The notes: generated from the sequence alone by a model not told the origin. A stretch of DNA of 64,000 bases from Bacteroidales bacterium (GCA_022009815.1 CP091725.1:2170001-2234000), one strand, 5' to 3'. Counted from the stretch's first letter, positions 54,408-63,735 are shown. Translations and numbers: made by a program.

Positions 54408-56174
54408 TTAATCATCTGCTTGTACTCTATATGAAAAGTATTGAGGTTCCATTTTCAATTCCTTCTTTAGTTTGTCTGCCATCTGTTTGTTCATAGTAGG
54501 CAAAAAAGAGAAATAATTGATTATTGCGGACTGAATACCTTGAATGCAGGCTTTGTTTTTCACCCAGTTTTGTGGTATGAAAGTCTTGTTGGCTTGTATG
54601 CAATTTTGGGACTCTGATGCGATTGCGTTGTTTAGACAATTGACAGATATTGCAATAATCGTATCTATAAGGTTATTTGCCTGAGCAAGTCGCAATGACT
54701 CCGCAGGAGAAGGTACACCCATTTGATTGTTGCATTTTGCAAAGACCGCAGAAATAGCAAACAACAAATGATATGGAGCATAAGCCTTCATCGTAAGAAG
54801 TATTTCATCAAGTGCCAAAGGATTGTCAATAGTCCATGAGTCCATAATTTTATTCATCCAAAAATTCAACGCATAAATGTCTTCTGGATGATATTCGTTT
54901 TTGAATAAAGTGGAGAAATATTTGTCAAAAATCTTCGTCTCACCATATGACAAATTTGGGCGTTGCATATACCACGCCATAAGTTCCTTACCCAAATTAG
55001 ACAGTTCCACAGTATAAGCCTTGTCCTTGTTGGCTGGCACTTGTTCACCTCTCTTGGTTGCGAAGAATCCGTTAGGATATGTTTGCTCATATACCTTCTT
55101 CAACTTCAGCACTTGTTTACTATTGCTTCGCAAATCTCTTGCCTTAACAGCACTCTGTGTATTCGTATTAATACTTATAGAATCAGCACGGTCACGTTGT
55201 GGAATTTCGTAAAAGCGAAACAATACATAGGCATCATCACGTTTTTTTACATTTTCACTGCAACTCAATATGGTGTTTAATGACTGACAGCCATTAACGA
55301 CATTCAATCCGTAAAACTTGAACTGACCATTTTTTAAATCTTCCATTTTATTACAAATGGCAGTTATACCATTATGGAAAAAGAAGAAATCTCGACACTT
55401 GTTTGGGTCATTGATCGTTCTCTTAATTTTCTTGTTTACAGTATTGTTGATGCCTAAACTCTGTCTTACATTTTTTTGAAATAGAGAACCATCTTTAATG
55501 CCTGGGATTTTGATACATTCCTTTAATGGCATAGCAGCCACAAGAACTTTTGTGGAACTAAGTTCTGTCATGAGATATTTACCCTCTTCTAAAGATACAG
55601 TGTGGTTAAGTGTTGGATTTGTTTGCTCTAATACCCTGTTGTAAGCATCCAATAATCCCTGTCTATCAATAACGGCAAACTGGGCGTTTATATCAGAGTT
55701 ATCGTCTTCTGTCAGTTTGATTTGAAAAGCCTCAATATCTTTCTCCGCATCAACGGAAAAAGTAGAAGTTGTTATCAATTCAAAACATAGACAATATGAA
55801 TCGTCATTTAATGCCTCGGAAATCTCGGCTATTTTCTTTTTTAGTTTCTCATTCGCATTTTCTTGTAACTTAGCAAGATTGCTAAAATGACTCCAAGAGG
55901 AAATAACTTCTCTTACAGGTTCTGCATTAACTGTATCGCCAAGATAATATTTACCTTGAACAATATATATTTTTTGCTCATCCTCATCAATGTAAACTGC
56001 ATCTATCTGTTTATCATTTGCACCATCTGTTATTGCATCTTTTGTTTGACATTGGTCCAACAAATGTATATTGCGCATATACCATGCAACAAATCTTTGC
56101 CCATCATTAGGAAAGTTCTGTTGATAATAATCGTGCGAAATTTCGTTTTTTATAATATCAAGTATATTCTCCAT
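54408..56174 (-). CDS. AIPR-family (abortive infection phage resistance) protein
   Basis: 588 residues. N-terminal KQIDAVYIDEDEQKIYIVQGKYY fits a PD-(D/E)xK-like active site (Asp58, then Q73-x-K75). The AIPR domain occupies about 230-540 with FFFFHNGITAICNKM, NVVNGCQSLNT and SINTNTQSAVKARDLRSN. AIPR proteins are linked to abortive phage infection and restriction loci. The ATG is three bases after the stop of a small XRE frame, so expression is coupled. Codon use is AT-rich and unlike the backbone. Confidence 0.88.
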   Translation of the reverse strand: MENILDIIKNEISHDYYQQNFPNDGQRFVAWYMRNIHLLDQCQTKDAITDGANDKQIDAVYIDEDEQKIYIVQGKYYLGDTVNAEPVREVISSWSHFSNLAKLQENANEKLKKKIAEISEALNDDSYCLCFELITTSTFSVDAEKDIEAFQIKLTEDDNSDINAQFAVIDRQGLLDAYNRVLEQTNPTLNHTVSLEEGKYLMTELSSTKVLVAAMPLKECIKIPGIKDGSLFQKNVRQSLGINNTVNKKIKRTINDPNKCRDFFFFHNGITAICNKMEDLKNGQFKFYGLNVVNGCQSLNTILSCSENVKKRDDAYVLFRFYEIPQRDRADSISINTNTQSAVKARDLRSNSKQVLKLKKVYEQTYPNGFFATKRGEQVPANKDKAYTVELSNLGKELMAWYMQRPNLSYGETKIFDKYFSTLFKNEYHPEDIYALNFWMNKIMDSWTIDNPLALDEILLTMKAYAPYHLLFAISAVFAKCNNQMGVPSPAESLRLAQANNLIDTIIAISVNCLNNAIASESQNCIQANKTFIPQNWVKNKACIQGIQSAIINYFSFLPTMNKQMADKLKKELKMEPQYFSYRVQADD

Positions 56175-56176
56175 AA

Positions 56177-56295
56177 TTACATTCTATTCCGGGCATAGCA
56201 ATTGACCGTGCTAATGCTCTTACCCAACTGTTTTGCCAGCCAAGTTTGTGAAATACCCGTGCTGTCTAAGATATCTTTAATTTGTTTAGTTTCAT
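56177..56295 (-). CDS. Small XRE helix-turn-helix regulator, frameshifted
   Basis: The frame encodes KQIKDILDSTGISQTWLAKQ then LGKSISTVNCYARNRM-stop, a full XRE helix-turn-helix. The ATG at 56295 is joined to it by one A in the run at 56290-56292 (MKTKQIKD), giving 39 residues. It ends two bases before the AIPR start. Such regulators usually control the operon they lead. It is short, and the C-terminal half usual in the family is missing. Confidence 0.6.
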
Positions 56296-56384
56296 GAATT
56301 CACCGAATTCTGCTGTAAATATACATTAAATTTTGCGATAATCATTATAAAATAAGCTATTTATGTAAATTATTCCAATAAGCG

Positions 56385-56415
56385 ATTGTTATTTCGTGCT
56401 GCTATTGTAACTTTG
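56385..56415 (+). promoter_or_regulatory. Promoter pointing away from the AIPR operon
   Basis: TTG at 56386-56388, 19 bases, TAACTTTG at 56408-56415. The -7 element is enclosed by an inverted repeat TGCTGC (56397-56402) and GCAGCA (56415-56420), a possible operator. There is no open reading frame downstream before the tRNA. Confidence 0.55.
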
Positions 56416-56420
56416 CAGCA

Positions 56421-56548
56421 GAGAAGAGCTGTTTGACAGCAAACATCTGCATGTTGCAGAAATTGTGACTGTTGCCAAATCATTACCTCTATAGAGGTGA
56501 GATGCTCATAAATAGCTCATTTTAAGCTATTCGACAGATTTTGGCGTA
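56421..56548 (+). ncRNA. Candidate structured RNA, four to five hairpins
   Basis: Downstream of the promoter come four consecutive perfect hairpins. GCTGT/ACAGC is at 56428-56440, TCTGCA/TGCAGA at 56446-56460, ACCTC/GAGGT at 56485-56498 and AATAGCT/AGCTATT at 56511-56531. A weaker CAGA/TCTG pair runs into the direct repeat. No coding frame is apparent. This 328-base gap (56300-56627) holds no gene otherwise. Transcription is inferred, not shown. Confidence 0.35.
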
Positions 56549-56572
56549 ATTTTCTGATAAAAAACTTCGGAA
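56549..56572. repeat. 24-bp direct repeat, right copy flanking the defence unit
   Basis: Exact copy of 53314-53337. It is 56 bases upstream of tRNA-Arg, just before the tRNA promoter. The two copies are 3235 bases apart start to start and enclose the XRE, AIPR and DUF1016 genes and the hairpin region. Confidence 0.95.
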
Positions 56573-56577
56573 GATTA

Positions 56578-56608
56578 TTGCTATTTTCAATGAATTGCCG
56601 TACCTTTG
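56578..56608 (+). promoter_or_regulatory. Promoter of tRNA-Arg
   Basis: TTG at 56578-56580 and TACCTTTG at 56601-56608, 20 bases before the tRNA. Confidence 0.6.
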
Positions 56609-56627
56609 CAACACTTTTGAAAAAGAT

Positions 56628-56701
56628 GGTCCGGTAGCTCAGCTGGATAGAGCAACAGCCTTCTAAGCTGTGGGTCCTGCGTTCGAATCGCAGCCGGATC
56701 A
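56628..56701 (+). tRNA. tRNA-Arg (anticodon TCT)
   Basis: A 74-base cloverleaf. Acceptor GGTCCGG pairs with CCGGATC (one G-T), followed by discriminator A. The D arm is GCTC/GAGC, the anticodon arm ACAGC-CTTCTAA-GCTGT with TCT, and the T arm CTGCG-TTCGAAT-CGCAG. CCA is not encoded. Confidence 0.96.
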
Positions 56702-56702
56702 C

Positions 56703-56739
56703 AAAAAAATCCATCGGAAGAATTCTGATGGATTTTTTT
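56703..56739. terminator. Terminator shared by tRNA-Arg and the OmpA-like gene
   Basis: A perfect 13-bp stem AAAAAAATCCATC/GATGGATTTTTTT with an 11-base loop, usable in both directions. Confidence 0.9.
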
Positions 56740-56759
56740 GTTGTAGATGGTGGTTTGAT

Positions 56760-57566
56760 TTATCTCAGCTGCCCGCGTGAAGATTTGCGTATCATAGACT
56801 TGCCCGGGACAAGATAAATCTCCAACCGGCGGTTCTTCTCGCGGTTGTCGACAGAATTGTTGGGAGTGTTTGGCAGCGGGTCGTCGGCGCCCATTGCGTA
56901 GGGAATCACATAGTCGCTGCATGCGGCATTGTCCTTTATCCAGTCGAACACGGCCGACACGCGCACCGTGGTGAGGTGGTTGGTGTATGCCTCTGAGCCG
57001 GTGTTGTCGCTGTGCATCAGCAGTAGCATCCTGTACATGTCGGGCTCTTTAAGGTATTCCATATATGGGCGCAGCACTTTTGCCGCCGTTGGGCGCAGTG
57101 TGGTGTCGTTTGGCAGAAACAGGTCGTTGGCGGCGACAGTGGCTATAATCACCTCTCCGTTGCGTGTCGTCTCGATGTTTTGCCCTGACGACAATAGTTT
57201 TTTTGCCTGTATCTGCTGGTATTCACGTATTTTAGCGCGTTGGTTGCCCAGTTTCGGAAGAGCCTTGTTTTCCTCAAACGACAGGTCGTAGAGCTCAGTG
57301 ACCGATTTGTCGTCGATTTTTTCGCTTTCAGGCTGTGTTGTTGTTGTTGTTGTTGTTGTTGTGCCGCTCTTTTCGGGATTGGCTTTTTCTTCTTTCTTTT
57401 CCTTGTCGGGAGTGCTGTCGTCCTTCTTTTTGTCGTCGCTGAAGAATTCCTTCACAGCATTCGCCGAGCGTTTGAAGAAATTGTCCTTGGCATAAGCCGG
57501 CGCTATTGAAATCGAGATTGCGACAAAGCCAGCCGCAAGAGAATATAATATGTTTTTTGCACGCAT
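56760..57566 (-). CDS. OmpA-like peptidoglycan-binding protein
   Basis: 268 residues from MRAKNILYSLAAG at 57566. Signal peptide (to about residue 26), a charged linker with an eight-threonine run, then an OmpA-type C-terminal domain. The last part shows LLMHSDNTGSEAYTNHLTTVR, VSAVFDWI and DNREKNRRLEIYL, the diagnostic NRR-x-E. It likely anchors the outer membrane to peptidoglycan. Confidence 0.82.
   Translation of the reverse strand: MRAKNILYSLAAGFVAISISIAPAYAKDNFFKRSANAVKEFFSDDKKKDDSTPDKEKKEEKANPEKSGTTTTTTTTTQPESEKIDDKSVTELYDLSFEENKALPKLGNQRAKIREYQQIQAKKLLSSGQNIETTRNGEVIIATVAANDLFLPNDTTLRPTAAKVLRPYMEYLKEPDMYRMLLLMHSDNTGSEAYTNHLTTVRVSAVFDWIKDNAACSDYVIPYAMGADDPLPNTPNNSVDNREKNRRLEIYLVPGKSMIRKSSRGQLR
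57337..57363 (-). repeat. Trinucleotide (GTT) repeat in the OmpA-like gene
   Basis: Eight GTT units in a row plus a partial unit (reverse AAC/CAA). They encode the threonine run in the linker. Copy-number change would not break the frame. Confidence 0.85.
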
Positions 57567-57573
57567 AAATGTC

Positions 57574-57879
57574 TTAGAAATCGTTAAGCGAATCTTCGTA
57601 AAGGTTTTCCAATCCAATGATTTCCAGCACTTCGCTTTCTGTCAGGCCGCAGCCGGTGCTTTCGATTATGGCGTTGGCCATTTTGCGCTCGTCTACGTCT
57701 GAGTCGAAGTCTGACAAGTCGAGCAGGCCGTTGTCGTCATAGTAGTCGTAGGCGGCATCGACAATGTCGAGGATGTCGTCGTCTGACAGCCGTGAAGCCA
57801 CGTCTTCCGACAGCCGCTCTCTGATAAACTTTACAGCGGCGTCTTCCGAGAACTCTTGAAAGTCATTTTTATCGGACAT
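57574..57879 (-). CDS. Conserved small acidic protein, unknown function
   Basis: 101 residues, strongly acidic (RLSDDDILDIVDAAYDYYDD) and predicted helical throughout. Seven bases before the OmpA-like start. No known motif; the family appears Bacteroidales-specific, but I do not know its role. Confidence 0.65.
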   Translation of the reverse strand: MSDKNDFQEFSEDAAVKFIRERLSEDVASRLSDDDILDIVDAAYDYYDDNGLLDLSDFDSDVDERKMANAIIESTGCGLTESEVLEIIGLENLYEDSLNDF

Positions 57880-57999
57880 TGAGATTCTGTTTTTTTATAT
57901 ATTTCTCGCTAAGATACAGAATCTCTCTGTTAAATCAAAAAAGATAAACAGTATATTTGATTAATTAGCAAAATTTAGAAGGCATTCCGCTGCGCGGGG

Positions 58000-58512
58000 T
58001 CATAAATCGAGGATGCCCTCGGGCAAATCCATCTCGATTGTTTTTCCTTGCTCGTCGATTTCCGTGATGAAATCCTCCGAAATGGGGATATAGACAGTTT
58101 TGCCCTCGTTTTCCACCACAAACAATGCGTTTTCCGTGGAGTCGTCCACGTCGGTTATTGTGCCGATAGTGTTTCCGTCGGTGTCTGTGATTGTGAAGCC
58201 GATGAAAAAGTCGCAGTACACCTCATCCTGCTCCGGCATTTCTTCGGCGAGAGCGTAGATGGGGCAGTTGACGAGGCGTTTAGCCTGCGTCTCGTTGCTG
58301 ATGCCGTCGATTTTCAGCAGCAGGGTGTCGTTGTTCTTCGGGCGTATGCCGTTGACAAAGAACGGCACGAAAATGCCGTCCATCGGCGACACCAGAGCCG
58401 ACAGCTCGCCGACGGCCATCGTGTCGCAGTCGAAAGTGGCGGAAATCTCGCCGTTGATGCCGTGCGCCTTGTTGTAGCGTCCGATTTCGATAAGTTGGTC
58501 GGCGGTGATCAT
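58000..58512 (-). CDS. rimM: Ribosome maturation factor RimM
   Basis: 170 residues: N-terminal RimM domain (IGRYNKAHGINGEI), linker, then a PRC-barrel (VYCDFFIGFTITDTDG, IPISEDFITEID). RimM assists 30S head assembly at S19. Three bases after the DUF4290 gene. Confidence 0.88.
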   Translation of the reverse strand: MITADQLIEIGRYNKAHGINGEISATFDCDTMAVGELSALVSPMDGIFVPFFVNGIRPKNNDTLLLKIDGISNETQAKRLVNCPIYALAEEMPEQDEVYCDFFIGFTITDTDGNTIGTITDVDDSTENALFVVENEGKTVYIPISEDFITEIDEQGKTIEMDLPEGILDL

Positions 58513-58515
58513 CGT

Positions 58516-59118
58516 TTATTTGCGCTTTTTCGATTTTTTATTGTTTGAGGCTGGCTTTTCGGGAACCATATCCTTGAAGTCGCGCAGTTTGTGTTCCTCT
58601 GGGTTCAGCACAATCTTTCCGCGCGAATAGAGGGCGAGGTCTTTGAATATCTTTTCATCGTCGACACCGTCGATGTTTGACTGCACCATGAGCTTCTTCA
58701 TCTGGTTTGCAATGAGCAGAGCCAGCTGTGTGCGCTCCTCGCCCTCGGGCATGTCCTGGGCGATGTCAATCAGATTCTCGACGATTTTGCCATAGTGGCG
58801 GAAGCGTATCGGCGTCAGTTTGTAAGGAATCTTCTCCGGCTTGGAGTGCAGATTCTCGGGCTTGATCACCTCGCACGGATAGTCGATGTCGAGACGGAAG
58901 TCTGACATTATGGCGAGTTGGTTCCACAGCATCTTGTTGAAGTCGTCAACGCCCGCCTGGGCAGCAAACAGATTGCTCATTATCGCCACGATGGCAGACG
59001 CGCACCGGTTGCGCTCGTCACGGTTCTCGATGGTGAGGCAATAGTCGACCATCTGCTGTACGTTGCGGCCATATTCTGGCAGCACCAGTTTCTCTTTCTG
59101 TGTGTTGTATTCTAACAT
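58516..59118 (-). CDS. DUF4290 domain protein
   Basis: 200 residues from MLEYNTQKEKLVLPEYGRNV. Bacteroidetes-specific helical family; NRDERNRCASAIVAIMSNLF is characteristic. Basic C-terminal tail (KKSKKRK). As written the frame is continuous with tsaB upstream, but the homologous start and a restorable tsaB stop indicate two genes. Confidence 0.85.
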   Translation of the reverse strand: MLEYNTQKEKLVLPEYGRNVQQMVDYCLTIENRDERNRCASAIVAIMSNLFAAQAGVDDFNKMLWNQLAIMSDFRLDIDYPCEVIKPENLHSKPEKIPYKLTPIRFRHYGKIVENLIDIAQDMPEGEERTQLALLIANQMKKLMVQSNIDGVDDEKIFKDLALYSRGKIVLNPEEHKLRDFKDMVPEKPASNNKKSKKRK

Positions 59119-59120
59119 AA

Positions 59121-59829
59121 TTATTTCGTTGGTTGACAGCCAAGAACGTTTCTTTGGCGTTGTGGTGTGGAACTTCTTGATGTAGTTTGGCGTAGAGTAT
59201 GCAAGGTCGAGAAAATCATTCTCGCGGAATGCCTTTTCCGAGAGGGCGATCATGTCGGCTGCATTGGGACGTATGCCGAGAGTGAACTCCGCGTTCTGGC
59301 TCTTTATCAAGTCGGAAGCCTTGTCGGCGCCGTTGCCCATGAAGTGCAGCTTGCGCGACTCCAGCAAGTCGACAAACGAATTCTCGTCGAGAATCATCGC
59401 CTGGTTTGGCATAACCTCGTTGAGGGCAAGGTCGTAGACCGCTGTGAACACCTCCATGCGCCGCGCGTCGATCATCGGCACGAAATAGTCGTCGGGACCG
59501 ATGTTTTTTGAGAACATTACAGCCACGCACAGCAGTTTCAGGGTGTTTACGCCAATCAGCGGAATGTCGAGGCCGAAGCACAGGCCTTTCGCTTCCGACA
59601 AGCCGATGCGCAGACCCGTGTAGGAACCAGGGCCTATGCTCACGGCGACTGCGTCAAGCTTCATCTCGCACATCTTTGCGTAGTCGAGGGCGTTTTTTAC
59701 GAAGCCGCCAAGCACGGTGGCATGGTTGCGTCCTTTGTAGTCAGCGTTGTGAAATTTCATCTCACCGTCGTGCGACAGGCAGACGGAGCAAACGTCGGTA
59801 GACGTCTCAATATTTAATATCGTTGCCAT
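59121..59829 (-). CDS. tsaB: tRNA threonylcarbamoyladenosine synthesis protein TsaB, frameshifted at its end
   Basis: 236 residues after correction. ASKHA-fold pseudo-peptidase that pairs with TsaD for t6A formation at position 37. ILNIETSTDVCSV, SIGPGSYTGLRIGL and PMIDARRMEVFTAVY are diagnostic. At TTT 59149-59151 (reverse AAA) two more A residues give KKNVLGCQPTK-stop at 59121, removing the false fusion to DUF4290. Confidence 0.88.
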
Positions 59830-59859
59830 TTGGATTCTTGTTTTTTGCTAAAAGCATTG

Positions 59860-59867
59860 CAAAGTTA
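59860..59867 (-). promoter_or_regulatory. -7 element for tsaB-DUF4290-rimM
   Basis: The reverse strand reads TAACTTTG, 30 bases before the tsaB ATG. Confidence 0.5.
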
Positions 59868-59942
59868 CTATCTTTTATGCGAAAAAGAATAATTTTTCGA
59901 CATATTCGGGGAGATTAGTCCGTATATGTAAGCGATTTTAAT

Positions 59943-59950
59943 TAATTTTG
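59943..59950 (+). promoter_or_regulatory. -7 element for purL
   Basis: TAATTTTG, 34 bases before the purL ATG. Confidence 0.5.
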
Positions 59951-59984
59951 CAGAAGAATTAAACCAATTCCCTACTCAATAAAT

Positions 59985-62900
59985 ATGATTAGTTTCTTCA
60001 AAAATGTGTCGGGTTCGATTATCGCAGTTGATACCGACCACAAGCTGGAAAACAGCGAAATTGAAAAATTAAAATGGTTGTTCAACGACGCCCAGCTGCT
60101 TGACGCCTCTACGGTGGAAGGCAAGTTTGTGGGACCGCGCCGGGAGATGATAACCCCTTGGAGTACGAACGCGGTGGAAATAACCCAGAACATGGGTCTT
60201 TCCGGAGTTAAACGCATTGAAGAGTTTTTCCCGACAACAGCAAAAAATCCAACCTACGACAAGATGCTTCAGCGCCTTTATGAGAATCTCGGCGCCGACA
60301 TCTTTGAAATTCTCAAAAAACCGGATGAGATTGTTTACATCTCCGACATCGAGGCATACAACGAGCAAGAAGGCTTGGCGCTCAATCCGGAAGAGGTGGA
60401 TTACCTGAAGTCGTTGAGCGCAAAGCTCAACCGTCCGCTGACCGACAGCGAGGTGTTCGGTTTCTCTCAGGTCAACTCTGAGCACTGCCGTCATAAAATC
60501 TTCAACGGCGTGTTTGTAATCGACGGCGAGGAGAAACCGTCTTCTCTTTTTAAGCTCATTAAAAAGACATCGCAGGAAAATCCGAATAAGCTTGTGTCAG
60601 CATATAAAGACAACGTGGCTTTTGTCGAAGGTCCGGTGATAGAGCAGTTTGCTCCGAAAAATCCGCAAGGCCCCGACTTCTTCCAAATCAAGGACGTTGA
60701 AACAGTAATCTCGTTGAAGGCGGAAACCCACAACTTTCCGACAACCGTAGAGCCGTTCAACGGCGCGGCTACAGGAACGGGAGGTGAAATCCGTGACCGC
60801 CTCGGAGGAGGAAAGGCGAGTCTGCCGATAGCCGGAACGGCGGTCTATATGACCTCATATCCGCGCACTGAGGAAAACCGTGTGTGGGAGACTTCGGCGA
60901 TGGCGCCGCGCAAATGGCTTTACCAAACGCCTGAGGAAATCCTTATCAAGGCATCAAACGGTGCGTCCGACTTCGGAAACAAATTCGGACAGCCTCTGAT
61001 TTGCGGTTCTGTGCTCACGTTCGAGCATAAGGAAAACGGAGAGGAATTTGCCTACGACAAAGTGATTATGCTTGCCGGCGGCGTGGGATTCGCTGCGAAG
61101 CGCGACGCTCTGAAGGGCGAGCCTAAGCCTCACGAAAGCGTGGTGCTGATGGGCGGCGACAACTATCGTATCGGTATGGGCGGCGGCGCCGTGTCGTCGG
61201 TCAACACCGGACAATACGACAACTCTATCGAGCTCAACGCCGTGCAGCGCGCCAATCCGGAGATGCAGAAGCGTGTGTCAAACGTAATCCGTGCGCTTGC
61301 CGAGTCTGACAACAATCCGATTGTGTCAATCCACGACCACGGTGCCGGCGGACACTTGAACGCTTTGTCGGAACTCGTTGAGTCGACAGGCGGAAAGATT
61401 GAAATCGGCGCTCTCCCGGTGGGCGACCCTACACTGTCGTCGAAAGAAATCATCGGCAACGAGTCGCAGGAGCGTATGGGCATGGTGATTGAGCAAAAAG
61501 ACATTGAGTGGGTGCGCACAATTGCCGAGCGCGAACGCGCTCCGTTCTATGTGGTCGGAGAAACCACCGGCGACCATCGTTTTGTCTTTGAGCAGACCGA
61601 TGGTGTGTGCCCGATCGACTTGGCCATGAGCGACATGTTCGGCAGCTCGCCAAAGACTTATATGACCGACTCTACGGTAGAACGCCGTCTGAAATCGGTT
61701 AAATACAAGAAATCAGACGTCAACACATATATAGAAAATGTGCTTCAGCTCGAGGCGGTTGCCTGCAAGGACTGGTTGACCAACAAGGTTGACCGTTCGG
61801 TGACCGGCAAGGTGGCACGCCAGCAATGTCAGGGCGAGATACAGTTGCCTCTCAGCGACTGCGGCGTTGTGGCACTTGACTATACAGGAACGAAAGGCAT
61901 CGCAACATCAATCGGCCACGCTCCGCAATTGGCTTTGGCTGATTCGGCACAAGGCTCTGTGGCGTCGATAGCGGAAGCTTTGACAAACATTGTGGGCGCG
62001 CCTCTCAGCGACGGATTGAAGGGCGTTTCGCTCAGCGCCAACTGGATGTGGCCTTGCCGCAACGCCGGCGAGGATGCCGCTCTCTACAAGGCTGTGGAGG
62101 CATGTAGCGACTTTGCCTGCCGTCTTGGCATCAACATCCCGACTGGCAAGGACAGCCTCTCGATGACGCAGAAATACGGCAAGAAAAAGGTGATGGCTCC
62201 AGGCACGGTGATTATCTCGGCTGCCGCTGAGGTGTCTGACGTGCGCAAGGTTGTGTCGCCTGTGGTTCAAAACAAGAAGAACACCACTCTTGTCTACGTT
62301 GATTTCAGCAATTCTCCGCTTGCGCTCGGTGGCTCTGCGTTCGCGCAGATGCTCGGCAGTGTGGGCAGCGACGTGCCGCGCATCGACTCCGCTGAATATT
62401 TCGCAAAGGCATTTGCCGCTGTTCAGTCGCTTGTCGACGAAGGCAAGGTGCTTGCAATGCACGATGTCTCGGCGGGCGGTCTTGTCACCACGTTGCTTGA
62501 GATGACATTCGCCAACACGAAGGGCGGTTTGAACATCAACCTTGACGGATTTGACGACAAGGATGTCGTGAAGCTGTTGTTTGCTGAAAACAGTGCTGTC
62601 GTGATGCAAGTTGAGAACAAACTTGAAGGCTGTGGAAGCGGCTGTCGACGGTTTGCATGCCGTGGCAATTGGCACGGTTCAGGACGAGCGTGTGGTTCTC
62701 GTGTCAAATCTCGGTTGCGAGTATCTGCTCGACATTGATTATCTGCGCGACTTGTGGTTCAAGTCATCGTATCTGCTCGACCGCCGTCAGAGCGGCGCGG
62801 CATGTGCGAAAAAGCGTTTTGAGAACTATAAGAAGCAGCCTATACGCTATAAATTGCCGAAGGATTTCAAGGGCACGCTTGCCTCTTACGGTCTTACCGG

Positions 62901-63678
62901 CAACCGCCGCACCCCGACAGGCATCAAGGCTGCCATTATCCGCGAGAAGGGCGTGAACGGCGACCGCGAGATGGCATATTCGCTTTATCTTGCCGGCTTT
63001 GATGTGAAAGACGTCCACATGACCGACCTTATGTCGGGTCGCGAGACTCTTGACGACGTCAATATGATTGTGTTCTGCGGTGGATTCTCCAACTCCGACG
63101 TGCTGGGCTCGGCGAAAGGATGGGCTGGCGGCTTTGTCTGGAACGAGAACGCAAAGGCTGCCCTGCAGCGCTTCTTCGCCCGTAAGGACACTCTGAGCCT
63201 TGGCATCTGCAACGGTTGCCAGCTGATGATAGAGCTGAACCTCATAAATCCGGAATTCAAGCGCAAGGCTACGATGGAGCACAACGACTCGCATAAATTC
63301 GAGTCGCAGTTCCTTGGTCTACGCATTCCTGAAAACAACTCGGTGATGTTCAAGTCGCTTTCAGGCTCCAAACTTGGCATCTGGGTGGCTCACGGCGAAG
63401 GTAAGTTCAATTTGCCTGAAGGCGTTGAAAACTACAACGTGGTTGCGGAATATGCGTATGCGTCATATCCAGCCAACCCTAACGGATCGCCTAAGGCTGT
63501 GGCGGGCATAGCGTCGGCCGACGGCCGCCATTTGGCGATGATGCCTCACCTTGAGCGTGCCATCTTCCCATGGCAGTGCGGATTCTATCCGGAAAACCGC
63601 CGTCTTACCGACGAGGTTACACCTTGGATAGAGGCGTTTGTCAATGCACGCAAGTGGATTGAGCAGAACAAGAAATAA
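59985..63678 (+). CDS. purL: Phosphoribosylformylglycinamidine synthase (long form), frameshifted
   Basis: About 1231 residues after correction, the single-chain PurL that makes FGAM from FGAR, glutamine and ATP. VNSEHCRHKIF, AETHNFPTTVEPFNGAATGTGG and HDHGAGGHLNAL are in the synthetase part. The C-terminal glutaminase has FCGGFSNSDVLGSAKGWAGG and LGICNGCQLMIEL with its nucleophile Cys. The break is at AAA 62619-62621; two A residues restore ENKNLKAVEAAVDG. Confidence 0.94.
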
Positions 63679-63690
63679 CAGCAACTCCTG

Positions 63691-63735
63691 AAAAAGCAGT
63701 CAGCGCCGTGTCGATGGATGCGGCGCTGACTTTTT
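63691..63735. terminator. Terminator after purL
   Basis: GTCAGCGCCG (63699-63708) pairs with CGGCGCTGAC (63721-63730), flanked by an A run on the left and TTTTT on the right. Confidence 0.85.

Noticed and set aside
58516..59829. TsaB-DUF4290 fusion protein of 437 residues
   Set aside because: Restoring two A residues at the AAA on the reverse strand (59149-59151) gives TsaB a stop at 59121, three bases before a DUF4290 ATG with the family's normal N-terminus. The fusion is best explained by the same run-shortening seen elsewhere.
10356..62621. Programmed ribosomal frameshifting as a shared mechanism for the broken genes
   Set aside because: Ten sites need one frame correction and four need the opposite one. 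The genes are unrelated, and no common slippery heptamer plus pseudoknot is visible. Sequence error is simpler.
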